DNA from: CG1-02-35-72 sp036170135 | Lineage (GTDB): Bacteria > Bacteroidota > Bacteroidia > Flavobacteriales > Flavobacteriaceae | Length of the DNA: 39,102 bases | NCBI GenBank assembly: GCA_036170135.1 | Contig: JAVHOP010000075.1 | Span: forward strand, 1 to 39,102 | Direction: 5' to 3' | In this document: piece by piece, positions 24,515-33,147 of the stretch | How the letters are laid out: every line of letters starts with the position of its first letter | Numbering within the stretch: position 1 is the stretch's first letter | Notes under the pieces: model-generated | Told to the model about the DNA's origin: nothing | Database searches by the model: none | What the model saw: the letters and a program-made list of their open reading frames with translations, nothing else | Translations under genes and position numbers: made by a program

Positions 24515-24895
24515 CTATTTTCCTACAACAACGCCTTTTATAAAGACAACAAATTCAGCTGTTTTTGCATTCGAAAAAATGGTGATATTTTTTTGAAAAG
24601 CCCCCACACGATTGGTATCGTAATGTACTTTAATTTTGCCTTTTTCGCCTGGCATTATAGGTTCTAATGGTTTTTCGGGAATGGTACAACCACAACTGGC
24701 GCGCACATCGCTAACTATTAATGGCGCATCGCCAATGTTGGTAAAGATAAAAGTCCGATACCCATCACTACTTTTTGCAATAGTTCCATAATCAATGGTG
24801 GTTACGTCAAATTTAATTTCAGGTGAGTTTTTAATATCGGTTTGAGACCATCCTACAAGTCCAAAAAATAAAAGAATGATGCTTAATTTTTTCAT
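24515..24895 (-). CDS. DUF1573 Ig-like domain exported protein
   Basis: A 126-aa protein starting at the ATG at 24895, which opens a signal peptide (MKKLSIILLFFGLVGWSQ). Longer in-frame extensions upstream lack signal character. The mature part is one DUF1573 Ig-like domain: FDVTTIDYGTIAKSSDGYRTF, FTNIGDAPLIVSDVRASCGCTIPE with the characteristic SCGCT, PGEKGKIKVHYDT, and ITIFSNA. Such proteins are abundant in Bacteroidota and are thought to be periplasmic or surface proteins; no biochemical function is established. It is monocistronic and divergent from valS, with 144 bp between starts. Confidence 0.88.
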   Translation of the reverse strand: MKKLSIILLFFGLVGWSQTDIKNSPEIKFDVTTIDYGTIAKSSDGYRTFIFTNIGDAPLIVSDVRASCGCTIPEKPLEPIMPGEKGKIKVHYDTNRVGAFQKNITIFSNAKTAEFVVFIKGVVVGK

Positions 24896-25005
24896 GTTTT
24901 CTATGTTAAATTTAATTTTTTTTAAGCGATAAATGTAGTTTAAAACTTTTAAATAACAAAAGCACAATTAAAGTTTGCTCGTTTTTATCTTAAAGCGGAT
25001 ATAAT

Positions 25006-25013
25006 TACATTTG
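25006..25013 (+). promoter_or_regulatory. Probable -7 element for valS
   Basis: TACATTTG is an exact TAnnTTTG match, 26 bp upstream of the valS ATG. The nearest TTG upstream is 27 bp away, longer than the usual -33 spacing. Confidence 0.5.
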
Positions 25014-25039
25014 CACTTATTTTTAAGAGAACACAGCTT

Positions 25040-27667
25040 ATGTCACTGCCAACACATTACAATCCCGAAAACGTAGAAGATAAATGGTATGCGTATTGGA
25101 TAAAATACAATTATTTTCATTCAGAACCCGATTCAAGAGTGCCTTATACCATTGTCATTCCGCCACCAAACGTTACCGGCGTGTTGCACATGGGGCACAT
25201 GCTCAACAATACCATTCAAGATGTGCTGATTCGCCGTGCGCGGATGCAAGGGTTTAATGCTTGTTGGATTCCTGGAACTGACCATGCCTCAATTGCTACC
25301 GAAGCAAAAGTGGTTAATAAATTAAAAGAAGAAGGTATCGCTAAAGCGGATTTAACACGTGAAGAATTTTTGGCGCATGCTTGGGAGTGGACGCATAAAC
25401 ACGGAGGTATTATTCTAGAACAACTCAAAAAATTAGGTGCTTCGTGCGATTGGCAGCGAACTAAATTCACGATGGATGACGATTTGAGCGAATCGGTAAT
25501 TGATGTGTTTATCGATTTGTATCAAAAAGGATTGATTTATCGCGGGTATCGCATGGTTCATTGGGATCCGCAAGCTAAGACAACCTTGTCTGACGAAGAA
25601 GTGATTCACGTCGAAAAAAACGGAAAACTCTATTATTTAAGATATCAAATAGAAGGTTCAAATGATTTTGTAACCATAGCAACTACACGACCCGAAACTA
25701 TTTTGGGCGATACCGCCATTTGTGTGAATCCAAACGACAAACGGTTTACAAATCTGATCGGTAAAAACGCGATTGTTCCTATTGCAAACCGCAGCATTCC
25801 TATTATTGCCGATGACTATGTAGATATGGAATTTGGCACGGGCTGCTTAAAAATTACACCGGCACACGACGTAAACGATAAACTAATCGGCGAAAAACAC
25901 CAACTTGAAATTATCGACATCTTTAATGATGATGCCACGTTGAATGATTTTGGATTACATTACAAAGGCTTAGATCGGTTTGTTGCCCAAAAAGCCATTG
26001 TAAAGGAATTAGAAACCCTTGGCAATCTGGTAAAAATTGAAGATTATAAAAATAAAGTGGGGACTTCGGAACGCACAGGTGCTATAATCGAACCAAAAAT
26101 TTCGGCGCAATGGTTTTTAAAAATGAAAGATTTAGCGCAACCGGCATTAGATGCTGTAATCAATGATGATGTGCAGTTGGTACCAGATAAATTTAAAAAT
26201 ACCTACCGTCATTGGATGGAAAATGTGCGCGATTGGAATATTTCGCGTCAATTGTGGTGGGGTCATCAAATACCAGCCTGGTTTTATGCCAAGGGCGTAA
26301 ACGATTTTGTGGTAGCTAAAACGGCTGAAGCTGCTTTAACAGCTGCCAAAAAACAATCGGGAAATCAAAATTTAAAAGTTACCGACTTACGACAAGAATC
26401 GGATGTTTTAGATACATGGTTTTCGTCTTGGTTGTGGCCTATTTCAGTATTTGATGGCATCCGAAATCCCGAAAATAAAGATATTAATTACTATTATCCA
26501 ACAAACGATTTGGTTACCGCTCCCGAGATTTTATTCTTTTGGGTAGCGCGTATGATTATTGCCGGATACGAATTTAGAGGCAAAAAACCGTTTACCAATG
26601 TGTACCTTACCGGAATTGTCCGCGATAAATTAGGACGAAAAATGTCTAAATCTTTAGGTAATTCACCTGACCCAATTAAGTTGATGAAGCAATACGGCGC
26701 CGATGGAGTACGTGTTGGGATGTTGTTGACTTCGCCCGCCGGAAACGATTTGCCATTTGACGAAGACTTGTGTGAGCAAGGTCGGAACTTTACCAATAAA
26801 ATATGGAATGCCTTTAGATTGGTTAAGCAATGGAAAGTTGATGACACTATTTCACAACCCGAATCGTCAAAAATTGCGATTGATTGGTATCATGCAAAAT
26901 TCCAAAATGTGTTGGAGCAAACCGAAGATTCATATCAAAAATATCGTTTGAGTGAGGCTTTAATGGGTATTTATAAATTGGTTTGGGATGATTTTTCGTC
27001 GTGGTTTTTAGAAATGGTAAAACCCGAATACCAACAACCAATGGATGCTAAAACCTATCAAGCTGTGATTGACTTTTTTGAAGGTAACTTAAAATTATTG
27101 CATCCGTTTATGCCATTTATTTCGGAAGAAATTTGGCAAACTATCAAACAACGCTCACCTCAAGAAGCTTTAATCGTTGCCAATTATCCAAAACAAAAAG
27201 CTTATAATCAAGAACTTTTACAAGAGTTTGACATTGCCGCCGAAGTTATTTCAAATATCAGAGCCATCCGTAAAGAGCATAAAATTGCTTTTAAAGATGC
27301 GATTGATTTAGCGGTTTTAAATAACTCCGATTTAACCCAAAATTTTGATTCTATCATTCAAAAATTGGGAAATATTGGCACTTATTCGATTGTAGCTGAA
27401 AAGGTTGAGCAAGCGGTTTCGTTTAGAGTAAAATCTTTTGAATATTTTATTCCGATAGCCAAATCGGTTGATACCGAAGAAGAAAAAGCAAAATTAACCG
27501 AAGAGTTAAATTATACCAGAGGCTTTTTAAAATCGGTTCAGAGCAAATTGGCAAACCAACGCTTTATAAACAGCGCCCCTTTGCAAGTGGTGGCTAACGA
27601 AAAGCAAAAAGAAGCCGATGCTTTGGCTAAAATAAAAACTTTAGAAGAAAGCTTGTTGAGTATGTAA
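25040..27667 (+). CDS. valS: Valine--tRNA ligase
   Basis: An 875-aa class I aminoacyl-tRNA synthetase that charges tRNA-Val and edits mischarged Thr. The HIGH-type signature is in PPPNVTGVLHMGHML (about residues 41-55). The CP1 editing domain spans about 190-340 (TTRPETILGDTAICVNP, then FGTGCLKITPAHDVND). The WWGHQIPAW segment follows, the KMSKS loop is at GRKMSKSLGNS near residue 535, then the anticodon-binding helical bundle and a C-terminal coiled-coil arm (last ~65 residues, EEKAKLTEELNYTRGFL). The length fits the family. It is monocistronic between its own promoter and a strong terminator. Confidence 0.97.
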   Translation: MSLPTHYNPENVEDKWYAYWIKYNYFHSEPDSRVPYTIVIPPPNVTGVLHMGHMLNNTIQDVLIRRARMQGFNACWIPGTDHASIATEAKVVNKLKEEGIAKADLTREEFLAHAWEWTHKHGGIILEQLKKLGASCDWQRTKFTMDDDLSESVIDVFIDLYQKGLIYRGYRMVHWDPQAKTTLSDEEVIHVEKNGKLYYLRYQIEGSNDFVTIATTRPETILGDTAICVNPNDKRFTNLIGKNAIVPIANRSIPIIADDYVDMEFGTGCLKITPAHDVNDKLIGEKHQLEIIDIFNDDATLNDFGLHYKGLDRFVAQKAIVKELETLGNLVKIEDYKNKVGTSERTGAIIEPKISAQWFLKMKDLAQPALDAVINDDVQLVPDKFKNTYRHWMENVRDWNISRQLWWGHQIPAWFYAKGVNDFVVAKTAEAALTAAKKQSGNQNLKVTDLRQESDVLDTWFSSWLWPISVFDGIRNPENKDINYYYPTNDLVTAPEILFFWVARMIIAGYEFRGKKPFTNVYLTGIVRDKLGRKMSKSLGNSPDPIKLMKQYGADGVRVGMLLTSPAGNDLPFDEDLCEQGRNFTNKIWNAFRLVKQWKVDDTISQPESSKIAIDWYHAKFQNVLEQTEDSYQKYRLSEALMGIYKLVWDDFSSWFLEMVKPEYQQPMDAKTYQAVIDFFEGNLKLLHPFMPFISEEIWQTIKQRSPQEALIVANYPKQKAYNQELLQEFDIAAEVISNIRAIRKEHKIAFKDAIDLAVLNNSDLTQNFDSIIQKLGNIGTYSIVAEKVEQAVSFRVKSFEYFIPIAKSVDTEEEKAKLTEELNYTRGFLKSVQSKLANQRFINSAPLQVVANEKQKEADALAKIKTLEESLLSM

Positions 27668-27679
27668 TCTAAATACACG

Positions 27680-27710
27680 AAAAAGGCGGTTTGTTTAGAC
27701 CGCCCTTTTT
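27680..27710. terminator. Bidirectional terminator between valS and the YceI gene
   Basis: GGCGGT (27685-27690) pairs with ACCGCC (27699-27704) around an 8-base loop, flanked by A5 before and T5 (27706-27710) after. The symmetrical A/T tracts allow termination in both directions between these convergent genes. Confidence 0.85.
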
Positions 27711-27730
27711 ATATAAATAAGTTTGAGTGG

Positions 27731-28342
27731 TTATTTCTTAACAACAATTGATGCTTCTATTAAAACATCATCCCAAGTTTTACTGATGCCATCTTTGCCT
27801 TTATGAAGGTCAAAACATGCTTTCTTTAAGGAATCGAATGCTTCGCCAATATTCCAATCGGGTAAGTTCATGACACCTTTAAAATGGATGGTGTCGCCTG
27901 CCGAGGTAAAAGTTAGTGGCAGACTTTTGGTTACGCCGTTCATTAAAACTTCTAGCGAGCCCATTTTATCACCTTCAAGGTGAATGGTACCTGTTAGCAC
28001 GCTTGTATTTTCCATAACCCCAAAAAATAAGTTTACCAATTTGCCATCGCGTTCGGGGTTGTTGCTAAAAAGGCTGCTAACGGGAATATTAAATTGGAGG
28101 CTATCTAAAGCCAATTCAGCCGTCAGAGCTTGTTTAGATTTGGTAATTTCAATTGTTTTAAACACGCCACTCACAGGTAATTTTTCGCTTGTTTTGTAAG
28201 CCGTCCATTTTATAGTTGCGGTCGAATCGACAATAGTAAAACCGGTATCATCGGTTTTTACAGCATCATTTTTAGTGTTTTTACAAGCACTAAAGCTCAA
28301 CACTAAAACAGTGATAAGCAGGAATTTCAATTTTGATTTCAT
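27731..28342 (-). CDS. YceI-family lipoprotein
   Basis: A 203-aa protein with a lipoprotein signal peptide (MKSKLK, hydrophobic core, lipobox FSAC with Cys20). The rest is the YceI-like lipocalin fold: STATIKWTAYKTSEKLPVSGVFKTIEI, LALDSLQFNIPVSSLFSNNPERDGKL, LTGTIHLEGDKMGSLEVLMNGVTKSLPLTF. YceI-fold proteins bind long hydrophobic molecules such as polyisoprenoids; the ligand here is unknown. It probably sits in the periplasm on a membrane. It follows the acyl-CoA-binding protein gene by 16 bp and may be the last gene of the lipid operon. Confidence 0.88.
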   Translation of the reverse strand: MKSKLKFLLITVLVLSFSACKNTKNDAVKTDDTGFTIVDSTATIKWTAYKTSEKLPVSGVFKTIEITKSKQALTAELALDSLQFNIPVSSLFSNNPERDGKLVNLFFGVMENTSVLTGTIHLEGDKMGSLEVLMNGVTKSLPLTFTSAGDTIHFKGVMNLPDWNIGEAFDSLKKACFDLHKGKDGISKTWDDVLIEASIVVKK

Positions 28343-28358
28343 AAAATTATTTTTAGAT

Positions 28359-28634
28359 TTAATTAATAGTCTTTTTGGTGATGCTTTCTACAATTTTGAT
28401 ATATTCAATTTTAGCTTCTGTAATGCTTGTCCCTTTTAGTTGGGTAAAGGCATTGAATTTAAAAGCATTTCTAATATTGGTTTCGTAAGATTTTTCCGGG
28501 AATCTTGGACGGTCTTTAGTCGCCAATTTATAATAAGCATACAAACGCAACATCACATCGGGTGGTACCTCGCTTTGGTTAATTGCCGAAGCTATTTGAT
28601 AGGCTTTGTCAAAACGAATTTCTAGGTCTTTCAT
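28359..28634 (-). CDS. Acyl-CoA-binding protein (ACBP family)
   Basis: A 91-aa helical protein with the ACBP signature: an N-terminal LEIRFDKAYQIASAINQ, the central LRLYAYYKLATKDRPRFPE (usually LxxYxLYKQAT.G), then KFNAFTQLKGTSITEAKIEYIKIVESI (usually KWxAWxxLKGxSxxxAxxxYI). ACBPs bind medium- and long-chain acyl-CoA esters in the cytoplasm and buffer or deliver them. It overlaps the start-side end of the psd gene by 4 bp (ATGA) and so is coupled to phospholipid synthesis genes. Free-standing bacterial ACBPs are known but limited to some lineages, Bacteroidota among them. Confidence 0.9.
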   Translation of the reverse strand: MKDLEIRFDKAYQIASAINQSEVPPDVMLRLYAYYKLATKDRPRFPEKSYETNIRNAFKFNAFTQLKGTSITEAKIEYIKIVESITKKTIN

Positions 28635-29284
28635 AATGCGGTCGCAATAACAGTTTTCCCGCCAATGGCTTTGTCGTTTAATTGGACATGAATCTTAAAA
28701 TCTAGAGGGACAAAAATATCAATTCTCGAACCAAATTTTATAAATCCGGCGTCACGACCTTGAAATACTTTTGTATTTGGTTTAGCGTAATTTACAATGC
28801 GTCTTGCCACAGCGCCAGCAATTTGACGGTAAAGAATTGGTCCAACTTTTTCATTTTCGACCACAATGGTGGTGCGCTCATTTTCGGTAGATGATTTTGG
28901 ATGCCAAGCTACTAAATATTTTCCGGGATGATATTGACTATATTTTACAATTCCGCCAATAGGGTAGCGGGTTACATGAACATTTAAAGGCGACATAAAT
29001 ATTGAGATTTGACGTCTTTTATCTTTAAAATATTCTGATTCAAAAACTTCTTCAATAACAACCACTTTGCCATCAGATGGCGCAATAATTTGTGTTTCGT
29101 CACAAATAGTTTCTCTCTTTGGATTTCTAAAAAACTGAAGGACCAATACAAAACAAATCACGATAATAACTTCTATTACTTTCGATAAAATGGATTGTTC
29201 TAAAAAATAATCAGTTAATAAAATAAGCAAGACGGTAATCATTCCGGCAATAGTAATTATCTTAAAACCTTCCTTATGAAACAT
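28631..29284 (-). CDS. psd: Phosphatidylserine decarboxylase family protein
   Basis: A 217-aa protein starting at the ATG at 29284 (MFHKEGFKIITIAGM). A longer in-frame start at 29314 would overlap cdsA and adds sequence not seen in the family. It has two N-terminal membrane helices (about 8-50). The decarboxylase core follows: IIAPSDGKVVVIEEVFE, ISIFMSPLNVHVTRYPIGG, YHPGKYLVAWHPKSSTENER, and GFIKFGSRIDIFVP. In known Psd, cleavage at the Gly-Ser (GS) bond forms the pyruvoyl cofactor. The product would be phosphatidylethanolamine. The short length fits the bacterial short Psd group. One base separates it from the cdsA stop. Confidence 0.93.
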   Translation of the reverse strand: MFHKEGFKIITIAGMITVLLILLTDYFLEQSILSKVIEVIIVICFVLVLQFFRNPKRETICDETQIIAPSDGKVVVIEEVFESEYFKDKRRQISIFMSPLNVHVTRYPIGGIVKYSQYHPGKYLVAWHPKSSTENERTTIVVENEKVGPILYRQIAGAVARRIVNYAKPNTKVFQGRDAGFIKFGSRIDIFVPLDFKIHVQLNDKAIGGKTVIATAL

Positions 29285-29285
29285 A

Positions 29286-30068
29286 TTATACGAGTTGAAG
29301 AAACAAATATACAAAAGGAGCTACCAAAATAAGGCTATCTAATCGATCTAAAAAGCCTCCGTGTCCGGGGATGACTTTAGCACTGTCTTTTACGTGAGCC
29401 AAACGTTTAAATTTAGACTCAACCAAATCGCCCATAACTGAAAAAAGGGCGCAAATATTGGCTAAGATAAACCAATAAAGTAGGCCTAATTCTGCCGGAT
29501 AATAAGTTGATATAATGTACCCAATAATGTTTGTTGCAACAATGCCACCAACAAAACCTTCAATTGTTTTATTGGGTGAAATACTTTCAATGAGTTTATG
29601 TTTGCCGATGCTTTTGCCTAAAATGTATGCAAAGGTATCATTTGTCCAAATTAAAATAAAAGTAGCAATAATGAGGGTAGGATTATAATCGCCATGAGCG
29701 AAAGGAATGCGAATTAACAAACCAAAAGGGAGTATGACATAAATAATGCTCAGTACAAAATTGCTGATATCGTTTTTAGAGATTTTGTCATTTAAAAAAA
29801 TTAGTATAAACGGAATAATGACACTAATAATAGTTAAAGCGTAAATTAAGTAACCTGGAAAATAATCTGTAAAACTGATAAAAATTAAAATGGCGATAAC
29901 GTAAATCCAATTAGAATGATATTTTATAAGTTTTTTAAATTCATTTACGCAAAGCAACATCATTATAAAAAATAAAACGTAAAAACTATGTTTTGATGAA
30001 TAGGTTGATACTAGAAGCGTTGCCGCGTAAATGAGAGCAAAAATAGCTCTTATAAAAAATTCCTTCAT
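29286..30068 (-). CDS. cdsA: Phosphatidate cytidylyltransferase
   Basis: A 260-aa multi-pass inner-membrane enzyme with about seven hydrophobic segments. It makes CDP-diacylglycerol from phosphatidic acid and CTP, the branch point to all phospholipids. The signature sits near the C-terminus: SVMGDLVESKFKRLAHVKDSAKVIPGHGGFLDRLDSL, with the conserved GDL..S..KR, KD and PGHGG..DR.DS. It is separated from the LUD gene by 1 bp and from psd by 1 bp, so CDP-DAG formation and PE formation are encoded side by side. The phosphatidylserine synthase that links them is not in this window. Confidence 0.95.
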   Translation of the reverse strand: MKEFFIRAIFALIYAATLLVSTYSSKHSFYVLFFIMMLLCVNEFKKLIKYHSNWIYVIAILIFISFTDYFPGYLIYALTIISVIIPFILIFLNDKISKNDISNFVLSIIYVILPFGLLIRIPFAHGDYNPTLIIATFILIWTNDTFAYILGKSIGKHKLIESISPNKTIEGFVGGIVATNIIGYIISTYYPAELGLLYWFILANICALFSVMGDLVESKFKRLAHVKDSAKVIPGHGGFLDRLDSLILVAPFVYLFLQLV

Positions 30069-30069
30069 G

Positions 30070-30657
30070 TTATAAATCTTCTAGCAAAAGTAGGTATAAA
30101 ATTTTGGCATTATTATTTCCATACATCATAAAATCTGTTGAGGTGTTGTTTGGATTATAACTCTTAATAGGGGTAATGTTATAGGGAATATTGCTTTTGT
30201 ATTTGTTTTTAATTCCAGTTAGTCCTTCTCCCTTGTTGTTTACCAATTGACTAGTTTTAGCAAAAACAATAAAATTTTCGGGTAAATTGAATAGTTTATA
30301 TTCTTTTAATTGTTTTGATGAAAATAAAATACTGCCATCTTCGGCAATGAGATGTTCGCAATTTGAGAAAAAACAATCGGCTTTATTAAGCGTAGCTACA
30401 GCGTTAATTTTAAGATCTTCCATCAATTTATTAAGTCTTATTGAAAAGCTTAACGGATGTTGCCATTGTTCTTGTTCTAAAATATTAGCGAGTTGATTTT
30501 TAATATCATCGATAGTTTGACAATAAAAAAATCTTCCAGATTTTGCTATAAAATTTTCAACAAAGAGAACATCTACAGACTTTGACTGATTAATTTCAGG
30601 CAATGGCTCAGGTATAGCAACATGTTTTGTTTTAAATAAATTCTTAAAAAAATCCAT
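30070..30657 (-). CDS. LUD (LutC/YkgG-like) domain protein
   Basis: A 195-aa protein resembling the LUD fold (DUF162). An N-terminal tail (residues 1-40) precedes VENFIAKSGRFFYCQTIDDIKNQLANIL. The core then has ADCFFSNCEHLIAEDGSILFSS, NFIVFAKTSQLVNNKGEGLTGIKNKY and a C-terminal ILYLLLLEDL. LUD proteins include LutC, part of an L-lactate dehydrogenase complex, but here no lutA or lutB partner is nearby. Instead the gene lies between ftsH and cdsA. That placement recurs in flavobacteria as I recall it, and its role there is unknown. A possible promoter lies 19 bp upstream. Confidence 0.8.
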   Translation of the reverse strand: MDFFKNLFKTKHVAIPEPLPEINQSKSVDVLFVENFIAKSGRFFYCQTIDDIKNQLANILEQEQWQHPLSFSIRLNKLMEDLKINAVATLNKADCFFSNCEHLIAEDGSILFSSKQLKEYKLFNLPENFIVFAKTSQLVNNKGEGLTGIKNKYKSNIPYNITPIKSYNPNNTSTDFMMYGNNNAKILYLLLLEDL

Positions 30658-30675
30658 ATTTGAATCTTATCCGCC

Positions 30676-30683
30676 CAAAAATA
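30676..30683 (-). promoter_or_regulatory. Possible internal promoter (-7) before LUD-cdsA-psd
   Basis: TATTTTTG on the minus strand matches TAnnTTTG, 18 bp upstream of the LUD start and inside the 40-bp ftsH-LUD gap. No -33 element is seen, so this is weak. Confidence 0.3.
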
Positions 30684-30697
30684 CAAAAAACATAATA

Positions 30698-32692
30698 CTA
30701 TTCTTGACTTTCTTCGGATTTTTCAGTTATGGTTTCAGGCTCAATAATCTTTTTTTCTTTGAGTTCTACTTTTTCATCAACTTCAAAAGGTCTTTCTCCG
30801 AAAATTTGGACTAAATCATCTCTAAAAATGACTTCTTTCTCTAGAAGTAATTCGGCTAAAGACGATAACTTATCTTTGTTTTCTTTTAAGATTTCAATGG
30901 CTCTTTGATACTGAATATCAATAATTTTATGAATTTCTTCATCAATTATTTGAGCAGTATTTTCGCTATATGGTTTAGTAAAACTATAATCACCTTGACC
31001 GCTTGAATCGTAATAAGTTAAATTGCCAATCTTTTCATTCAATCCATAAACGGCAACAATTGCACGTGCTTGTTTGGTTACTTTTTCTAAATCATTCAAA
31101 GCACCTGTCGAAATTTTATTAAAAATAACTTGCTCAGAAGCGCGTCCTCCAAGCGTAGCACACATCTCATCGAGCATTTGTTCGGTTTGAACAATCATAC
31201 GTTCTTCGGGTAAATACCAAGCTGCTCCTAAAGATTGACCTCTGGGAACAATGGTAACTTTAACTAAAGGAGCGGCATGTTCTAGCATCCAGCTTACGGT
31301 TGCGTGTCCGGCTTCGTGAAAAGCGATGGTGCGTTTTTCTTTTTTAGTGATGATTTTATTTTTCTTTTCTAGCCCACCAACAATACGGTCTACAGCATCT
31401 AAAAAGTCTTGATGAGCCACGCTTTTACTACCATTTCTTGCGGCTATTAATGCTGCTTCATTACAAACATTAGCAATATCGGCGCCCGAAAAACCTGGAG
31501 TTTGCTTTGATAAAAATTTTAAATCGATATCTTTTGCAAGTTTAAGTGGGAGAATATGAACTTTAAAAATGGCTTCGCGTTCTTTTAAATCGGGTAAGTC
31601 AACAAAAATCTGACGGTCGAATCTGCCTGCGCGCATTAAGGCTTTGTCAAGAACATCGGCCCTATTGGTTGCTGCAATAACGATAACATTAGTATCGGTT
31701 CCAAAACCATCCATTTCGGTTAAAAGTTGGTTTAGGGTATTTTCGCGTTCATCATTACCACCGGTAATATTATTTTTACCTCTAGCGCGACCAATTGCGT
31801 CAATTTCATCAATAAAGATAATTGAAGGAGATTTAGAGGCGGCTTGTTTGAATAAATCTCTCACACGCGATGCCCCAACACCCACAAACATTTCGACAAA
31901 ATCGGACCCAGAAAGTGAAAAAAATGGCACATCGGCTTCGCCTGCAACGGCTTTTGCAAGAAGTGTTTTACCAGTACCTGGAGGTCCTACTAACAAAGCG
32001 CCTTTAGGAATTTTACCGCCTAAAGCCGTATATTTATCAGGGTTTTTAAGAAAATCTACAATTTCTTCTACTTCTTCTTTAGCGCCTTCTAATCCAGCAA
32101 CATCTTTAAAAGACACTTTTACTTTGGTATTTTGGTCGAATAACTTAGCTTTAGATTTTCCGATACTAAATATTTGTCCACCAGGTCCGCCTGCACCACC
32201 ACCCGACATGCGACGCATAAAGTACAGCCAAATCAATATTAAAAAGATAAAAGGAGCAAAGGATAATATCGTGTCGAATAAGTCGGTTTGCGAATCGTAG
32301 GTGATATCAAAATCTAAACTAAATTTAGTTTGACTGTCTTTTAAAGTATTTTCAAAATTTTGTAAATCGCCAATTTGAATTTGATAAACTGGATTTGCGC
32401 TATTAAAAAATGGCGATGAGGTCAAATCTTTATAAGTTGCTTTTTGAAAGGCTTCTTTTTTAAGAATGATTTGCGCCTGATTTTTATTGACGATAACAAT
32501 TTTTGAGACGTCATTAGTTTGTAAAACTCTTTCAAATTCTTTATTTGAAATATTTTTTGAACTAAAACTACTCGATCTAAAAAGCATTGAGCTTAAAAAA
32601 AGAATAGCAATGGCACCGTAAATCCAGTTAATGTTAAATTTAGGTTTTAATTCTGGAATTGGCTTTTTCTCGGGTATATTTTTTTTAGCCAT
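30698..32692 (-). CDS. ftsH: ATP-dependent zinc metalloprotease FtsH
   Basis: A 664-aa inner-membrane AAA+ protease that degrades membrane and some cytosolic proteins. There are two transmembrane segments (about 23-43 and 140-160) flanking a periplasmic domain, then a glycine-rich linker (MSGGGAGGPGGQIF). The AAA domain has Walker A GPPGTGKT near 235, Walker B SIIFIDEIDAIG, and the second region of homology (ATNRADVLDKALMRAGRFDRQ). The zinc site is HEAGH near residue 459, with the third ligand Asp in NDLEKVTKQA. The acidic C-terminal tail is typical. It is 15 bp after rsfS. The AAA domain is also read through by a long antisense frame (31644-32300) with no gene features. Confidence 0.97.
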   Translation of the reverse strand: MAKKNIPEKKPIPELKPKFNINWIYGAIAILFLSSMLFRSSSFSSKNISNKEFERVLQTNDVSKIVIVNKNQAQIILKKEAFQKATYKDLTSSPFFNSANPVYQIQIGDLQNFENTLKDSQTKFSLDFDITYDSQTDLFDTILSFAPFIFLILIWLYFMRRMSGGGAGGPGGQIFSIGKSKAKLFDQNTKVKVSFKDVAGLEGAKEEVEEIVDFLKNPDKYTALGGKIPKGALLVGPPGTGKTLLAKAVAGEADVPFFSLSGSDFVEMFVGVGASRVRDLFKQAASKSPSIIFIDEIDAIGRARGKNNITGGNDERENTLNQLLTEMDGFGTDTNVIVIAATNRADVLDKALMRAGRFDRQIFVDLPDLKEREAIFKVHILPLKLAKDIDLKFLSKQTPGFSGADIANVCNEAALIAARNGSKSVAHQDFLDAVDRIVGGLEKKNKIITKKEKRTIAFHEAGHATVSWMLEHAAPLVKVTIVPRGQSLGAAWYLPEERMIVQTEQMLDEMCATLGGRASEQVIFNKISTGALNDLEKVTKQARAIVAVYGLNEKIGNLTYYDSSGQGDYSFTKPYSENTAQIIDEEIHKIIDIQYQRAIEILKENKDKLSSLAELLLEKEVIFRDDLVQIFGERPFEVDEKVELKEKKIIEPETITEKSEESQE

Positions 32693-32707
32693 TTTAAATG
32701 GTGTTAA

Positions 32708-33079
32708 TTAATATTTAGAAGTTATTGAGATGGTTTCGGCATCGCCCCAAAGGTTTTCAATATGATAAAAATCTCTAGTTTCTTTCTGAAAAATATGTAC
32801 CACAACGTGTACATAATCCATTAAAATCCACGAAGCATTGCTTTCGCCTTCTACGTGCCATGGTTTTTCTTTAATAGCTTTGCTAACAATCTTTTGAATA
32901 GAACCGGCAATGGCGCTAACTTGCGTGTTAGAGTTCCCATCGCAAATAATAAAATAATCGCAAACTGTATTTTCGATTGGTCTTAAATCTAATATTTTAA
33001 TATTATTACCTTTAACTTCTTCTATGCCTTTAACAATTAAGCTAATAAGCTGGTCTTGATTTTGATTTTTTTTTGCCAT
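32708..33079 (-). CDS. rsfS: Ribosomal silencing factor RsfS
   Basis: A 123-aa protein of the RsfS/Iojap family: IVKGIEEVKGNNIKILDLRPIENTVCDYFIICDGNSNTQV, then PWHVEGESNASWILMDYVHVVVHIF and RDFYHIENLWGDAE. It binds ribosomal protein uL14 on the 50S subunit and blocks subunit joining, saving energy when nutrients run low. It is first in the run rsfS-ftsH-LUD-cdsA-psd-ACBP and is divergent from birA, with 68 bp between start codons. The genomic linkage with ftsH is typical of Bacteroidota. Confidence 0.95.
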   Translation of the reverse strand: MAKKNQNQDQLISLIVKGIEEVKGNNIKILDLRPIENTVCDYFIICDGNSNTQVSAIAGSIQKIVSKAIKEKPWHVEGESNASWILMDYVHVVVHIFQKETRDFYHIENLWGDAETISITSKY

Positions 33080-33101
33080 TAAGTGGTTTAAAATTATGCT
33101 A

Positions 33102-33109
33102 CAAATGTA
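33102..33109 (-). promoter_or_regulatory. Probable -7 element of the rsfS-ftsH operon
   Basis: Reads TACATTTG on the minus strand, an exact TAnnTTTG match 22 bp upstream of the rsfS start. It is the partner of the divergent birA promoter box at 33134-33141. Confidence 0.55.
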
Positions 33110-33133
33110 TTAATTTTTATTATGAAACTGGTG

Positions 33134-33141
33134 TATATTTG
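33134..33141 (+). promoter_or_regulatory. Probable -7 element of birA
   Basis: TATATTTG matches TAnnTTTG exactly. Only six bases separate it from the birA ATG at 33148, so transcription would begin at or just before the start codon. Confidence 0.5.
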
Positions 33142-33147
33142 TTTCCT

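Noticed and set aside
30070..30657. Lactate-utilisation (lutABC) operon
   Set aside because: Only a LUD-domain protein is present; lutA and lutB are absent and the neighbours are ftsH and cdsA.
31644..32300. Long open frame antisense to ftsH (218 codons, plus strand)
   Set aside because: It mirrors the conserved AAA domain of ftsH, has no domain or start context, and is Ser/Pro-rich as antisense frames usually are.
33073..33147. Longer N-terminus for birA
   Set aside because: It overlaps the rsfS start and both promoter boxes. The conserved ligase begins at the ATG at 33148.
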